Below, piece by piece: positions 41,428-53,232 of a stretch of DNA of 64,000 nt. This stretch comes from Streptomyces koelreuteriae (GTDB lineage Bacteria > Actinomycetota > Actinomycetes > Streptomycetales > Streptomycetaceae): assembly GCF_018604545.1 (NCBI RefSeq), contig NZ_CP075896.1:7006001-7070000 (forward strand), read 5' to 3'. How positions within the stretch are numbered: the stretch's first letter is position 1; every line of letters starts with the position of its first letter. The position numbers and the translations under genes are program-made. The notes below the pieces were generated by a model that saw only the letters and a program-made list of their open reading frames with translations, searched no databases and had not been told where the DNA came from.

Positions 41428-41570
41428 CTGTTGTCAGTGCCAGCGGATAGCCTGGCGGCAGTCAAAGATCACCGTCCACGGACCGTAACCATCAATTGAG
41501 GAACCCCGACGGTGCTCAGCCAGGTCCGCGAGAGCGGCGGCGGTTCAGCCGCAAAGAGGGGAGGGCGCGC

Positions 41571-42110
41571 GTGCGCGTGCTGGGGGTGGACCCGGGACTG
41601 ACCCGGTGCGGTGTCGGCGTCGTCGAGGGCGTCGCCGGACGGCCGCTCACGATGATCGGCGTCGGCGTCGTCCGGACACCGGCGGACGCCGACCTCGGCC
41701 ACCGCCTCGTCGCCGTCGAACAGGGCATCGAACAGTGGCTGGACGAACACCGGCCGGAATTCGTCGCCGTGGAGCGTGTCTTCAGCCAGCACAACGTCAG
41801 TACGGTGATGGGCACCGCCCAGGCCAGCGCCGTCGCCATCCTGTGCGCCTCGCGACGCGGGATCCCCGTGGCGCTGCACACCCCGAGCGAGGTCAAGGCC
41901 GCCGTCACCGGCAGCGGCCGCGCCGACAAGGCCCAGGTGGGCGCCATGGTGACCCGCCTGCTCCGGCTCAGCGCGCCGCCCAAACCGGCCGACGCGGCCG
42001 ACGCCCTCGCCCTCGCCATCTGCCACATCTGGCGCGCCCCCGCGCAGAACCGACTCCAGCAGGCCGTCGCCCTGCACACAGCCAAAGCATCGAAAGGCCG
42101 TACGACATGA
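41571..42110 (+). CDS. ruvC: Crossover junction endodeoxyribonuclease RuvC
   Basis: A 179-residue protein from GTG 41571, with GGGAGGG 5 nt upstream; a longer frame from 41496 would begin with 25 Arg-rich residues lacking family similarity. Catalytic acids: Asp7 in LGVDPGLTRCG, Glu in VERVFSQHN (~68), and the Asp pair in PADAADALALAICH (~140-153). It resolves Holliday junctions with RuvA and RuvB. Overlaps ruvA by ATGA. Confidence 0.96.
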   Translation: MRVLGVDPGLTRCGVGVVEGVAGRPLTMIGVGVVRTPADADLGHRLVAVEQGIEQWLDEHRPEFVAVERVFSQHNVSTVMGTAQASAVAILCASRRGIPVALHTPSEVKAAVTGSGRADKAQVGAMVTRLLRLSAPPKPADAADALALAICHIWRAPAQNRLQQAVALHTAKASKGRTT

Positions 42111-42712
42111 TCGCCTTCGTCAGTGGCACGGTCGCCGCGCTCGCCCCCGACGCCGCGGTCGTCGAGGTCGGCGGCGTCGGCATGGCCGTGCAGTGCACGC
42201 CGAACACGCTGTCCACGCTCCGCATCGGCCAGGCGGCCAAACTGCACACCTCCCTCGTCGTACGGGAGGACTCCCTCACCCTCTACGGCTTCGCGGACGA
42301 CGACGAACGGCAGACCTTCGAGCTCCTGCAGACGGCGAGCGGCGTGGGACCGAGACTCGCCCAGGCGATGCTGGCCGTGCACACCCCGGACGCCCTGCGC
42401 CGGGCGGTCGCCACCGCCGACGAGAAGACGCTCACCGCCGTCCCCGGCATCGGCAAGAAGGGCGCCCAGAAGCTGCTCCTTGAGCTGAAGGACCGGCTAG
42501 GCGAGCCGCTCGGCGCCCCGGCCGTGGGCATGCCCGTCAGCACCGGCTGGCGTGACCAGCTGCACGCGGCCCTGATCGGCCTCGGCTACGCGACCCGGGA
42601 GGCCGACGAGGCCGTGACCGCCGTCGCTCCGCAGGCCGAGGCCGCCGAGGGCGCTCCGCAGGTCGGCCAGCTGCTGAAGGCCGCCCTCCAGACCCTGAAC
42701 CGCGCCCGCTGA
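42107..42712 (+). CDS. ruvA: Holliday junction helicase subunit RuvA
   Basis: A 201-residue protein from ATG 42107 (ATGA overlap with ruvC). N-terminal OB fold (MIAFVSGTVAALAPDAAVVEVGGVG), central helix-hairpin-helix pairs (ASGVGPRLAQAML, VPGIGKKGAQKLLLEL), and the C-terminal RuvB-binding domain (ALIGLGYATREADEAVTAV). It holds the junction and loads RuvB. Confidence 0.97.
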   Translation: MIAFVSGTVAALAPDAAVVEVGGVGMAVQCTPNTLSTLRIGQAAKLHTSLVVREDSLTLYGFADDDERQTFELLQTASGVGPRLAQAMLAVHTPDALRRAVATADEKTLTAVPGIGKKGAQKLLLELKDRLGEPLGAPAVGMPVSTGWRDQLHAALIGLGYATREADEAVTAVAPQAEAAEGAPQVGQLLKAALQTLNRAR

Positions 42713-42734
42713 ACCCCACACACCGAGGCACACC

Positions 42735-43811
42735 ATGAACTGGGACGACACGACCGACACGACCGGCACCGCCGCCGACCGGCTCGTCGGCGCGTCCGCC
42801 GACCGTGAGGACCAGGCCGTCGAGGCCGCGCTGCGCCCGAAGGACCTGGGCGAGTTCATCGGCCAGGAGAAGGTCCGAGAACAGCTCGACCTCGTCCTGC
42901 GCGCCGCCCGCGCGCGTGGCGCCACCGCCGACCATGTGCTGCTCTCCGGCGCCCCCGGCCTCGGCAAGACCACCCTGTCGATGATCATCGCGGCCGAGAT
43001 GGAAGCCCCCATCCGCATCACCTCGGGCCCCGCCATCCAGCACGCCGGCGACCTCGCGGCGATCCTCTCCTCCCTCCAGGAGGGCGAGGTCCTCTTCCTC
43101 GACGAGATCCACCGCATGTCCCGCCCCGCCGAGGAGATGCTGTACATGGCGATGGAGGACTTCCGAGTCGACGTCATCGTCGGCAAGGGCCCGGGAGCCA
43201 CCGCCATCCCCCTGGAGCTGCCCCCCTTCACCCTGGTCGGCGCCACCACCCGCGCGGGCCTGCTGCCACCCCCGCTGCGCGACCGCTTCGGCTTCACCGC
43301 CCACATGGAGTTCTACGAACCGGCCGAACTGGAGCGGGTCATCCACCGCTCGGCGAGCCTCCTGGACGTCGAGGTCGAGCCGGAGGGCGCCGCCGAGATC
43401 GCCGGCCGCTCCCGCGGCACCCCCCGCATCGCCAACCGCCTGCTGCGCCGCGTCCGGGACTACGCCCAGGTCAAGGCCGACGGACTGATCACCAAGGACA
43501 TCGCGGCAGCCGCCCTCGCCGTCTACGAGGTGGACGAGCGCGGCCTCGACCGCCTCGACCGCGGAGTCCTGGAAGCCCTGCTCAAGCTGTTCGGCGGCGG
43601 CCCCGTCGGACTGTCCACGCTCGCTGTCGCGGTGGGGGAGGAGCGTGAGACGGTGGAAGAGGTCGCCGAGCCCTTCCTGGTAAGGGAGGGCCTGCTGGCC
43701 CGCACCCCGCGCGGCAGGGTCGCCACCCCCGCCGCCTGGGCGCATCTCGGCCTCACCCCGCCCCGCTCCCAAACCGGCGGAAGCGGACAACAGGACCTGT
43801 TCGGGGCGTGA
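42735..43811 (+). CDS. ruvB: Holliday junction branch-migration ATPase RuvB
   Basis: A 358-residue AAA+ protein from ATG 42735. Walker A GAPGLGKTT (~72-80), Walker B LFLDEIHRM (~119-127), sensor-1 region GATTRAGLLPPPLRDRFG with the arginine finger, and a C-terminal winged helix (LLKLFGGGPVGLSTLAVAVGEERETVEE). It drives branch migration with RuvA. Third gene of ruvCAB. Confidence 0.97.
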   Translation: MNWDDTTDTTGTAADRLVGASADREDQAVEAALRPKDLGEFIGQEKVREQLDLVLRAARARGATADHVLLSGAPGLGKTTLSMIIAAEMEAPIRITSGPAIQHAGDLAAILSSLQEGEVLFLDEIHRMSRPAEEMLYMAMEDFRVDVIVGKGPGATAIPLELPPFTLVGATTRAGLLPPPLRDRFGFTAHMEFYEPAELERVIHRSASLLDVEVEPEGAAEIAGRSRGTPRIANRLLRRVRDYAQVKADGLITKDIAAAALAVYEVDERGLDRLDRGVLEALLKLFGGGPVGLSTLAVAVGEERETVEEVAEPFLVREGLLARTPRGRVATPAAWAHLGLTPPRSQTGGSGQQDLFGA

Positions 43812-43880
43812 CGGAGCCGTCACCGTTCCGGGACGGCGAGGCCAGTGGCCGCGGCAGGAACCCCGGTGCCATGCTGAGCG

Positions 43881-43910
43881 TTGTTCCATGCGCGCGGACT
43901 CGCTTAGACT
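43881..43910 (+). promoter_or_regulatory. Promoter of yajC-secDF
   Basis: -35 TTGTTC (43881-43886), 18-nt spacer, -10 TAGACT (43905-43910). It predicts a leader of about 80 nt before yajC. Confidence 0.6.
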
Positions 43911-43996
43911 CCGCCGATGCCGCCTTTGTCGGCGGCGTACATACCCCCAACCATCTGGCCGCTCACAGCGCGGTCGTGTGAAGGAAGTACCGACCC

Positions 43997-44515
43997 GTGA
44001 GTCTCCTGACCCTCCTCCCGTTCATTGTGCTCATCGGGGCCATGTTCCTCATGACCCGGTCGGCCAAGAAGAAGCAGCAGCAGGCCGTGGACATGCGGAA
44101 CCAAATGCAGCCCGGCAGCGGTGTCCGCACCATCGGGGGCGTGTACGCCACGGTCAAGGAGGTGCACGAGGACACCGTCCTCGTCGACGCCGGTCCGGGT
44201 GTCGAGCTCCTGTTCGCCAAGAACGCCATCGGTGCCGTCCTCACCGACGACGAGTACAACCGCATCGTCCACGGCGTCGAGCACGACCTGAAGTCCGACG
44301 CCGACATCGTCCCGGACGACGCCTCCTCCCTCACCGAGACCGACGACTCCGCCGCCGACACCGGCGCTGACGACAAGGCCGTCGACCTCGGCAAGAAGGA
44401 CACGGCCGACGAGCCGGCCGGCGACGACGCCCCGGCCTCCGAGGCGAAGACGGACGCGGAGGCCAAGACGGACGCAGAGCCGAAGAAGACCGACGGCGGC
44501 TCCGAGGCGAAGTAG
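43997..44515 (+). CDS. yajC: Preprotein translocase accessory subunit YajC
   Basis: A 172-residue protein from GTG 43997; AAGGAAG lies about 10 nt upstream. An N-terminal membrane helix (LLTLLPFIVLIGAMFLMT) is followed by the conserved RSAKKKQQQAVDMRNQMQPGSGVRTIGGVYATVKEVHEDTVLVDAG. The last ~70 residues are an extended Asp/Glu/Ala/Lys-rich tail not found in short enterobacterial YajC (about 110 residues). YajC associates with SecDF, encoded next. Confidence 0.94.
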   Translation: MSLLTLLPFIVLIGAMFLMTRSAKKKQQQAVDMRNQMQPGSGVRTIGGVYATVKEVHEDTVLVDAGPGVELLFAKNAIGAVLTDDEYNRIVHGVEHDLKSDADIVPDDASSLTETDDSAADTGADDKAVDLGKKDTADEPAGDDAPASEAKTDAEAKTDAEPKKTDGGSEAK

Positions 44516-44647
44516 TCGTTTCCCGGGGTGCGCGGGCCCTGCCCGCGCTCCCCGGGACACGCCCAGCTCGCACGGAGTCCCGACACCATGTCATGGCCGC
44601 CCGTCCGCCGATCCGGAGCGAGGTGGCCCGAGAGGGAGTACGAGAAG

Positions 44648-46417
44648 GTGGCCACACCTAAAAAGGGCCGGAGCGCGAGCGCCCATGGCAAGCCGGGGCG
44701 CTCGCTGGTCCTGATCCTGATCGCCCTCGTGGCGCTCACCGGTGGGATGTTCGCCTCGGGGCACACGAAACCGCGTCTCGGCATCGACCTGGCCGGCGGT
44801 ACGAGCATCACGCTCCAGGCGGTTCCAGAGGCCGGCAACGAGGCGGCGATCAACAAGACCAACATGGACACCGCCGTCTCCATCATGGAGCGCCGGGTCA
44901 ATGGTCTGGGTGTCTCCGAGGCCGAGGTGCAGACCCAGGGCAACAAGAACATCATCGTCAACATCCCCAAGGGCACGAACTCCGAGCAGGCCCGCAAGCA
45001 GGTCGGCACCACCGCCAAGCTCTACTTCCGCCCGGTCCTCACGACCGAGGTCTCCGGCGGCGGCAAGACGGCCAGCCCTTCGCCCAGCGGCACCGGAAGC
45101 CCCACGGACAAGCCGTCCGGCAAGGCCAGCGACAAGCCCGAGGCCACCGACAAGAACTCCGCCTCCCCGTCGGCCACGCCCACCACGCAGGGCCGCGCGG
45201 TCACCGACGCGCTGAAGGCCGACGCCACACCGTCGGCGAGCGCCTCGGACGACAAGGCCAAGGCCAGCCCCTCCCCGTCGGCGAGCGGTGGCGCCGGTGA
45301 GGCCGACGCCGCAGCACTGCAGGCGAAGTACGCCAAGCTCGACTGCACCGACAGGAAGACCCGCTCCACCGTGGGCGACGGTGTCAAGGCCTCCGAGATG
45401 ACGCTGGCCTGCGGCCAGAACGCGCAGGGCCAGTGGCAGAAGTACATCCTCGGCCCCGCCGCGGTCGACGGCACCGACGTCGACAAGGCCCAGGCCGTCC
45501 TGAACACCCAGACCGGTGCCGGCTGGACGGTCACGATGGACTTCACGGACGCGGGTGCCAAGAAGTTCGCCGACATCACCGGCAAGCTGGCGCAGAACCA
45601 GTCCCCGCAGAACCAGTTCGCGATCGTCCTGGACGGCGACGTCGTCTCCGACCCGTACGTCCGCCAGGCCCTGACCGGCGGCAACGCGGAGATCTCCGGC
45701 AACTTCAACCAGCAGTCCGCCGAGGACCTCTCCAACATGCTGAGCTACGGCGCGCTGCCGCTGACCTTCAAGGAGGACAGCGTCTCGACCGTCACCGCCG
45801 CGCTCGGCGGTGACCAGCTGAAGGCCGGACTCATCGCCGGTGCGATCGGCCTGGCGCTGGTCGTCATCTACCTGCTGGCCTACTACCGCGGCCTGTCGTT
45901 CATCGCGATCCTCTCGCTGCTGGTCTCGGCCGCCCTGACCTACACGATCATGGCCCTGCTCGGCCCGGCCATCGGCTTCGCGCTGAACCTGCCGGCCGTG
46001 TGCGGTGCCATCGTCGCCATCGGCATCACAGCGGACTCGTTCATCGTGTACTTCGAACGCGTCCGCGATGAGATCCGGGAGGGCCGCTCCCTGCGCCCCG
46101 CCGTCGAGCGGGCCTGGCCGCGCGCCCGGCGCACCATCCTGGTCTCCGACTTCGTGTCGTTCCTCGCCGCCGCCGTGCTCTTCATCGTCACCGTCGGCAA
46201 GGTCCGGGGCTTCGCGTTCACGCTCGGTTTGACCACCCTGCTCGATGTGGTCGTCGTGTTCCTCTTCACCAAGCCGCTGCTGACGCTGATGGCCCGGCGC
46301 CCGTTCTTCGCGAACGGCCACAAGTGGTCCGGCCTCGACCCGAAGAGCCTGGGCGCCCAGCCGCCGCTGCGCCGTACCCGGCGTCCCGCCGCCCCTGCCG
46401 ACCCGAAGGAGGCCTGA
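44648..46417 (+). CDS. secD: Protein translocase subunit SecD
   Basis: A 589-residue protein from GTG 44648, which follows GAGGGAG and starts VATPKKGRSASAHGKPGRSL. A first membrane helix (~20-40) precedes the large extracytoplasmic P1 domain with RLGIDLAGGTSITLQAV. Between residues ~136 and 228 the P1 domain is interrupted by a low-complexity Ser/Pro/Lys/Ala-rich insertion. Five more membrane helices follow (~393-565), with TADSFIVYFERVRDEI as the conserved SecD block. SecD with SecF uses the proton-motive force to complete Sec export. Confidence 0.95.
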   Translation: MATPKKGRSASAHGKPGRSLVLILIALVALTGGMFASGHTKPRLGIDLAGGTSITLQAVPEAGNEAAINKTNMDTAVSIMERRVNGLGVSEAEVQTQGNKNIIVNIPKGTNSEQARKQVGTTAKLYFRPVLTTEVSGGGKTASPSPSGTGSPTDKPSGKASDKPEATDKNSASPSATPTTQGRAVTDALKADATPSASASDDKAKASPSPSASGGAGEADAAALQAKYAKLDCTDRKTRSTVGDGVKASEMTLACGQNAQGQWQKYILGPAAVDGTDVDKAQAVLNTQTGAGWTVTMDFTDAGAKKFADITGKLAQNQSPQNQFAIVLDGDVVSDPYVRQALTGGNAEISGNFNQQSAEDLSNMLSYGALPLTFKEDSVSTVTAALGGDQLKAGLIAGAIGLALVVIYLLAYYRGLSFIAILSLLVSAALTYTIMALLGPAIGFALNLPAVCGAIVAIGITADSFIVYFERVRDEIREGRSLRPAVERAWPRARRTILVSDFVSFLAAAVLFIVTVGKVRGFAFTLGLTTLLDVVVVFLFTKPLLTLMARRPFFANGHKWSGLDPKSLGAQPPLRRTRRPAAPADPKEA

Positions 46418-46418
46418 G

Positions 46419-47528
46419 ATGTCGAAACTCGGCAACCTCGGCGCCCGACTCCACCGCGGCGAGGTCGGCTACGACTTCGTCAAGAACCGCAAGATCTGGT
46501 ACGGCGTCTCGATCCTCATCACCATCCTGGCCATCGTGGGCCTGGCGGTGCGCGGCCTGAACATGGGCATCGAGTTCCAGGGCGGCGCCGTCTTCACCAC
46601 CCCGAAGAACACCAGCGCCTCGGTGTCCCAGGCCGAGGAGTACGCGGAGCAGGGCTCCGGCCACGACGCCATCGTCCAGGAGCTCGGCGACGGCAGCCTG
46701 CGCATCCAGGTTTCCGGAATCGACACCGGCGAAGCCGACAAGATCAAGAACAGTCTCGCCGAGGACCTCAAGGTCGACGGCGAGCAGATCAACGCCGAAC
46801 TGGTCGGCCCCAGCTGGGGTGAGCAGATCGCGAACAAGGCCTGGCAGGGCCTCGGCATCTTCCTGATCCTCGTCGTGATCTATCTGGCGATCGCCTTCGA
46901 GTGGCGCATGGCCATCGCCGCCTTCGTCGCCCTGATCCACGACATCACCATCACCGTCGGCATCTACGCCCTCGTCGGCTTCGAGGTCACGCCCGGCACG
47001 GTGATCGGTCTGCTCACGATCCTCGGTTATTCGCTGTACGACACGGTCGTGGTCTTCGACAGCCTCAAGGAACAGACCAAGGACATCACCAAACAGACCC
47101 GCTGGACCTACAGCGACGTCGCCAACCGCTCGATCAACAGCACCCTGGTCCGCTCGATCAACACCACGGTGGTCGCGCTGCTGCCGGTCGCGGGCCTGCT
47201 GTTCATCGGTGGCGGTGTCCTCGGCGCCGGCATGCTCAACGACATCTCGCTGTCGCTGTTCGTCGGCCTCGCCGCCGGTGCGTACTCCTCGATCTTCATC
47301 GCCACGCCGCTCGTCGCCGACCTCAAGGAGCGCGAGCCGCAGATGAAGGCCCTGAAGAAGCGCGTCCTGGCCAAGCGTGCCGCCAAGGGCGAGACGCCTG
47401 AGACGGAGACCGACGAGGAGGTCTACGCCGACGAGCCCGAGGACGTCGCTCCGGCCGTCGTGGGCCCGCGCAACCAGCCGGCGTCCCGCAACCGCGGCCG
47501 GGGCCGCCCCTCGGGGAAGCGCCGATGA
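46419..47528 (+). CDS. secF: Protein translocase subunit SecF
   Basis: A 369-residue protein from ATG 46419, one base after the secD stop. Six membrane helices, GIEFQGGAVFTTP early in the P4 domain, and the conserved GYSLYDTVVVFDSLKEQTK and RSINSTLVRSINTTVVALLPV blocks. The C-terminal tail is Arg/Pro/Gly-rich. Partner of SecD. Confidence 0.96.
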   Translation: MSKLGNLGARLHRGEVGYDFVKNRKIWYGVSILITILAIVGLAVRGLNMGIEFQGGAVFTTPKNTSASVSQAEEYAEQGSGHDAIVQELGDGSLRIQVSGIDTGEADKIKNSLAEDLKVDGEQINAELVGPSWGEQIANKAWQGLGIFLILVVIYLAIAFEWRMAIAAFVALIHDITITVGIYALVGFEVTPGTVIGLLTILGYSLYDTVVVFDSLKEQTKDITKQTRWTYSDVANRSINSTLVRSINTTVVALLPVAGLLFIGGGVLGAGMLNDISLSLFVGLAAGAYSSIFIATPLVADLKEREPQMKALKKRVLAKRAAKGETPETETDEEVYADEPEDVAPAVVGPRNQPASRNRGRGRPSGKRR

Positions 47529-48064
47529 CCGACATCAAGGAACTGCTGCTCAGCCGTATCAGGGACGTGGCCGACTACCCGGAGCCGGGCGTGATGTTCA
47601 AGGACATCACCCCGCTCCTGGCGGACCCGGCGGCGTTCACCGCGCTCACCGACGCGCTCGCCGAGATCGCCGAGAATGCCGGCGCCACCAAGATCGTCGG
47701 TCTCGAGGCCCGTGGCTTCATCCTCGGCGCCCCGGTCGCCGTCCGCGCCGGCCTCGGCTTCATCCCCGTACGCAAGGCGGGCAAGCTCCCCGGAGCCACC
47801 CTCGGCCAGGCCTACGACCTGGAGTACGGATCGGCCGAGATCGAGGTGCACGCCGAGGACCTGGTCACCGGCGACCGCGTCCTGATCGTCGACGACGTCC
47901 TGGCCACCGGCGGCACCGCCGAGGCCTCGGTCCAGCTCATCCGCCGGGCCGGAGCGGAGGTCGCCGGTCTCGCCGTCCTCATGGAGCTCGGCTTCCTCGG
48001 CGGCCGGACCCGTCTGGAGCCGGCGCTGAGCGGGGCCCCGCTGGAGGCGCTGCTCACGGTCTGA
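47525..48064 (+). CDS. apt: Adenine phosphoribosyltransferase
   Basis: A 179-residue protein from ATG 47525, overlapping secF by ATGA. The PRPP-binding motif is VLIVDDVLATGGTAEAS (~119-135). Adenine-binding region YPEPGVMFKDITPLL (~18-32), and KIVGLEARGFILGAPVA is the usual upstream block. It salvages adenine to AMP. The secDF-apt-relA arrangement is common in actinobacteria and links purine salvage to (p)ppGpp synthesis. Confidence 0.96.
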   Translation: MTDIKELLLSRIRDVADYPEPGVMFKDITPLLADPAAFTALTDALAEIAENAGATKIVGLEARGFILGAPVAVRAGLGFIPVRKAGKLPGATLGQAYDLEYGSAEIEVHAEDLVTGDRVLIVDDVLATGGTAEASVQLIRRAGAEVAGLAVLMELGFLGGRTRLEPALSGAPLEALLTV

Positions 48065-48259
48065 GCAGCCCACCGCTGCCCGGTGGACACCGGCACGACA
48101 CCGCGGAGGCGGGCCCGGAGGAATCCGGTGCCCGCCTTCGGCGTTCCCGGGGTAGACGGTCCTCACATTGGCCTGAAGGCGATCCTGGGGCACAGGATGG
48201 CTACCATGGGGTCTCCGGAGCCTGACCGGGGGACCCGGAAAGCGCACGAGGAGCCCTCT

Positions 48260-50776
<2,517 letters not shown>

Positions 50777-50800
50777 CCGGCGGTCGCACAGAGAGACCAC

Positions 50801-50846
50801 GCGAAAGGGGGCTCCCGTACGGTCATGTACGGGAGCCCCCTTTCGC
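50801..50846. terminator. Bidirectional terminator between relA and the DUF349 gene
   Basis: Perfect 20-bp inverted repeat, arms 50801-50820 and 50827-50846 around GGTCAT. It lies between two convergent genes and ends in short A/T runs on both sides. Confidence 0.93.
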
Positions 50847-50854
50847 TGTGCTGA

Positions 50855-52084
50855 TCAGCCTCCGAACTCCTGCAGACCCTTCTGCGCCTGGTCCAGCAGC
50901 GCCTGGCGGCCCTCGAGCTCACGCTCGAGCTTGTCGGCCCTGGCGTTGTTGCCCTGCGCACGGGCCTGCTCGATCTGGCCCCGCAGCTTGTCCACGGCGG
51001 CCTGGAGCTGGCCGGTCAGACCCTCGGCACGCGCGCGTGCCTCCGGGTTCGTCCGGCGCCACTCGGCCTCCTCGGACTCCTGGAGGGCCCGCTCGACGGC
51101 GTGCATCCGGCCCTCGACCTTGGGCCGCGCGTCGCGCGGCACATGGCCGATGGCCTCCCAGCGCTCGTTCACGGAACGGAACGCGGCCCGGGCCGCCTTC
51201 AGATCCGTGACCGGCAGGAGCTTCTCGGCCTCCTCGGCCAGCTCCTCCTTGAGCTTCAGGTTCTCCGCCTGCTCGGCGTCCCGCTCGGCGAAGACCGAGC
51301 TGCGGGCCGCGAAGAACACGTCCTGGGCGCCGCGGAAGCGGTTCCACAGATCGTCCTCGTGCTCGCGCTGCGCACGGCCCGCGGCCTTCCACTCCGCCAT
51401 CAGCTCGCGGTAGCGGGCCGCCGTCACGCCCCAGTCCGTCGAGTTCGACAGCGCCTCGGCCTCGGAGACCAGCCGTTCCTTGGTCCGCCGGGCCTCCTCG
51501 CGCTGGGCGTCGAGCTGCGCGAAGTGCTGCTTGCGGCGCTTGGAGAACGCCGACCGCGCGTGCGAGAACCGGTGCCACAGCTCGTCGTCGGACTTGCGGT
51601 CCAGGCGCGGCAGGCCCTTCCAGGTGTCCACCAGGGCCCGCAGCCGCTCACCGGCCGCCCGCCACTGGTCGGACTGCGACAGCTCCTCGGCCTCGGCGAC
51701 CAGCGCCTCCTTGGACTTGCGCGCCTCGTCGGACTGCTTGGCCCGCTGCGCCTTGCGCTCCTCGCGGCGCGCCTCCACCTGTTCCACGAGCTTGTCCAGC
51801 CGGACCCGCAGGGCGTCCAGGTCGCCCACCACGTGGTGCGCGTCAACCTGCTCCCGGATGTGGTCGATGGCGACCTGGGCGTCCTTCGCGGACAGGTCGG
51901 TGGTCTTCACTCGCTTCTCGAGGAGGCCGATCTCGACAACCAGGCCCTCGTACTTGCGCTCGAAATAGGCCAGCGCCTCTTCAGGAGTGCCTGCCTGCCA
52001 AGAGCCGACAACCTGCTCGCCGTCGGCCGTACGCACGTACACGGTCCCCGTCTCGTCGACGCGGCCCCACGGGTCGCTGCTCAC
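50855..52084 (-). CDS. DUF349-repeat coiled-coil protein
   Basis: A 409-residue protein from GTG 52084 with GGAGGAGG 4 nt upstream. After an N-terminal domain (MSSDPWGRVDETGTVYVRTADGEQVVGSWQAGTPEEALAYFERKY), the protein consists of DUF349 helical repeats, each with W(R/K)xxx(R)...LW.RF.A...FF.R (for example ~131-190, ~207-262, ~280-330), then a C-terminal coiled coil. Very rich in charged residues. Function not established. Some DUF349 proteins are proposed to bind RNA or ribosomes. Confidence 0.9.
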   Translation of the reverse strand: MSSDPWGRVDETGTVYVRTADGEQVVGSWQAGTPEEALAYFERKYEGLVVEIGLLEKRVKTTDLSAKDAQVAIDHIREQVDAHHVVGDLDALRVRLDKLVEQVEARREERKAQRAKQSDEARKSKEALVAEAEELSQSDQWRAAGERLRALVDTWKGLPRLDRKSDDELWHRFSHARSAFSKRRKQHFAQLDAQREEARRTKERLVSEAEALSNSTDWGVTAARYRELMAEWKAAGRAQREHEDDLWNRFRGAQDVFFAARSSVFAERDAEQAENLKLKEELAEEAEKLLPVTDLKAARAAFRSVNERWEAIGHVPRDARPKVEGRMHAVERALQESEEAEWRRTNPEARARAEGLTGQLQAAVDKLRGQIEQARAQGNNARADKLERELEGRQALLDQAQKGLQEFGG

Positions 52085-52219
52085 AGCGCCTCCTCCACAT
52101 GATGCCTGCGAGGGGCCTCAGCACCCCCGGGCATCGTCCACAGTTTCGTCACGGCCAACATAGGCGACCGGCGGGGGGCGTGTCCGCATCCCGCGCGACC
52201 GAAATTTCGCAGTTGGGGG

Positions 52220-53065
52220 TCAGGATTCGGTGATCGTGGCCTTGTTGATCACGACCGTCGCATTGGGCGCCGTATTGCCCGTCTGAGGGTCGGGAGCCTC
52301 GGCTCCGGCCTTGGCGATCTTCGTCAGGACCTTCATGCCCGCCTCGGACACCGTACCGAACGGTGTGTAGTCGGGCGGCAGCTGACTGTCCTGGTAGACG
52401 AGGAAGAACTGGCTGCCGCCGCTGTCCCGTCCCTGCTTCGTCTGGGCGTTGTACTGGTTCGCCATCGCGACCGTGCCCGCCGGGTACACCCCGCCCTTGA
52501 GGCTCTTGTCCTTGAGGTTCTCGTCCGGGATCGTGTAGCCCGGTCCGCCCATGCCGGTGCCCTGCGGGTCACCGCACTGCAGGACGTAGATGCCCTGGTT
52601 GGTGAGCCGGTGGCACTTGCTGTGGTCCAAGTACCCCTTGCCGAGAAGGTAGTTGAACGAGTTGACGGTGTGCGGCGCCGCCGACGCCTTCAGCGCGACG
52701 TCTATCTCACCGCACGTCGTGTCCAGCTTCATCGTGTACTTCGCCGACTCGTCGATCGACATCGCGGGTTCCTTCTTCCAGGTCTGCGACTCGACCTTGC
52801 CCGCGGCGGGCTTCTCGCACGGATCCGGGGCCTTGCTGGGCGTCGCACTCGGTGTGACGTCCGCGTTCGCGTTCTCCGTCTTGCCGTTGTCCTCGAACGG
52901 CTTGGTCAGGAAGACCGTCACGGAGAGCACCACGACCACGCCGAGGACCGAGGCGATCACGGAGTTGCGGATACGGGCCTTGCGTCGAGCGTCCGTGCGT
53001 CGCTGCTGCTGCCGCAAGAACTTCTCCCGGGCGAGCTGACGCCGCCGCTGTTCCTGGCTGACCAC
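52220..53065 (-). CDS. Membrane-anchored cyclophilin-type peptidyl-prolyl isomerase
   Basis: A 281-residue protein from GTG 53065 with GAGGAGAG 7 nt upstream. A strongly basic N-terminal tail (EQRRRQLAREKFLRQQQRRTDARRKARIR), one membrane helix (~33-54), a Thr/Pro/Ala linker with one Cys, and then a cyclophilin domain (~110-280): KYTMKLDTTCGEIDVALKASAAPHTVNSFNYL, YIPDEN-like loop GPGYTIPDENLKD, and GGSQFFLVYQDSQLPPDYTPFGTV. The classic FHR..(Q)F motif appears as KCHRLTNQGIYVLQCGDP, so the catalytic Arg region is modified and activity may be low. The domain should be extracytoplasmic. Confidence 0.9.
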   Translation of the reverse strand: MVSQEQRRRQLAREKFLRQQQRRTDARRKARIRNSVIASVLGVVVVLSVTVFLTKPFEDNGKTENANADVTPSATPSKAPDPCEKPAAGKVESQTWKKEPAMSIDESAKYTMKLDTTCGEIDVALKASAAPHTVNSFNYLLGKGYLDHSKCHRLTNQGIYVLQCGDPQGTGMGGPGYTIPDENLKDKSLKGGVYPAGTVAMANQYNAQTKQGRDSGGSQFFLVYQDSQLPPDYTPFGTVSEAGMKVLTKIAKAGAEAPDPQTGNTAPNATVVINKATITES

Positions 53066-53232
53066 CGGGTTCTCTCCTCATGAGTCTGATGCGTCGACCG
53101 GTACGCGTGCGTCCTGTGTGCCGAGCGCCTGCGTGTGCCCCGTACCGTATATGGGTTCGCTGAGGAATCGGCAGCGCCGGTAGGCTCTGTCACCAGCCGC
53201 AGCCTCCCGTATCGACACAACGAAGGACGATC

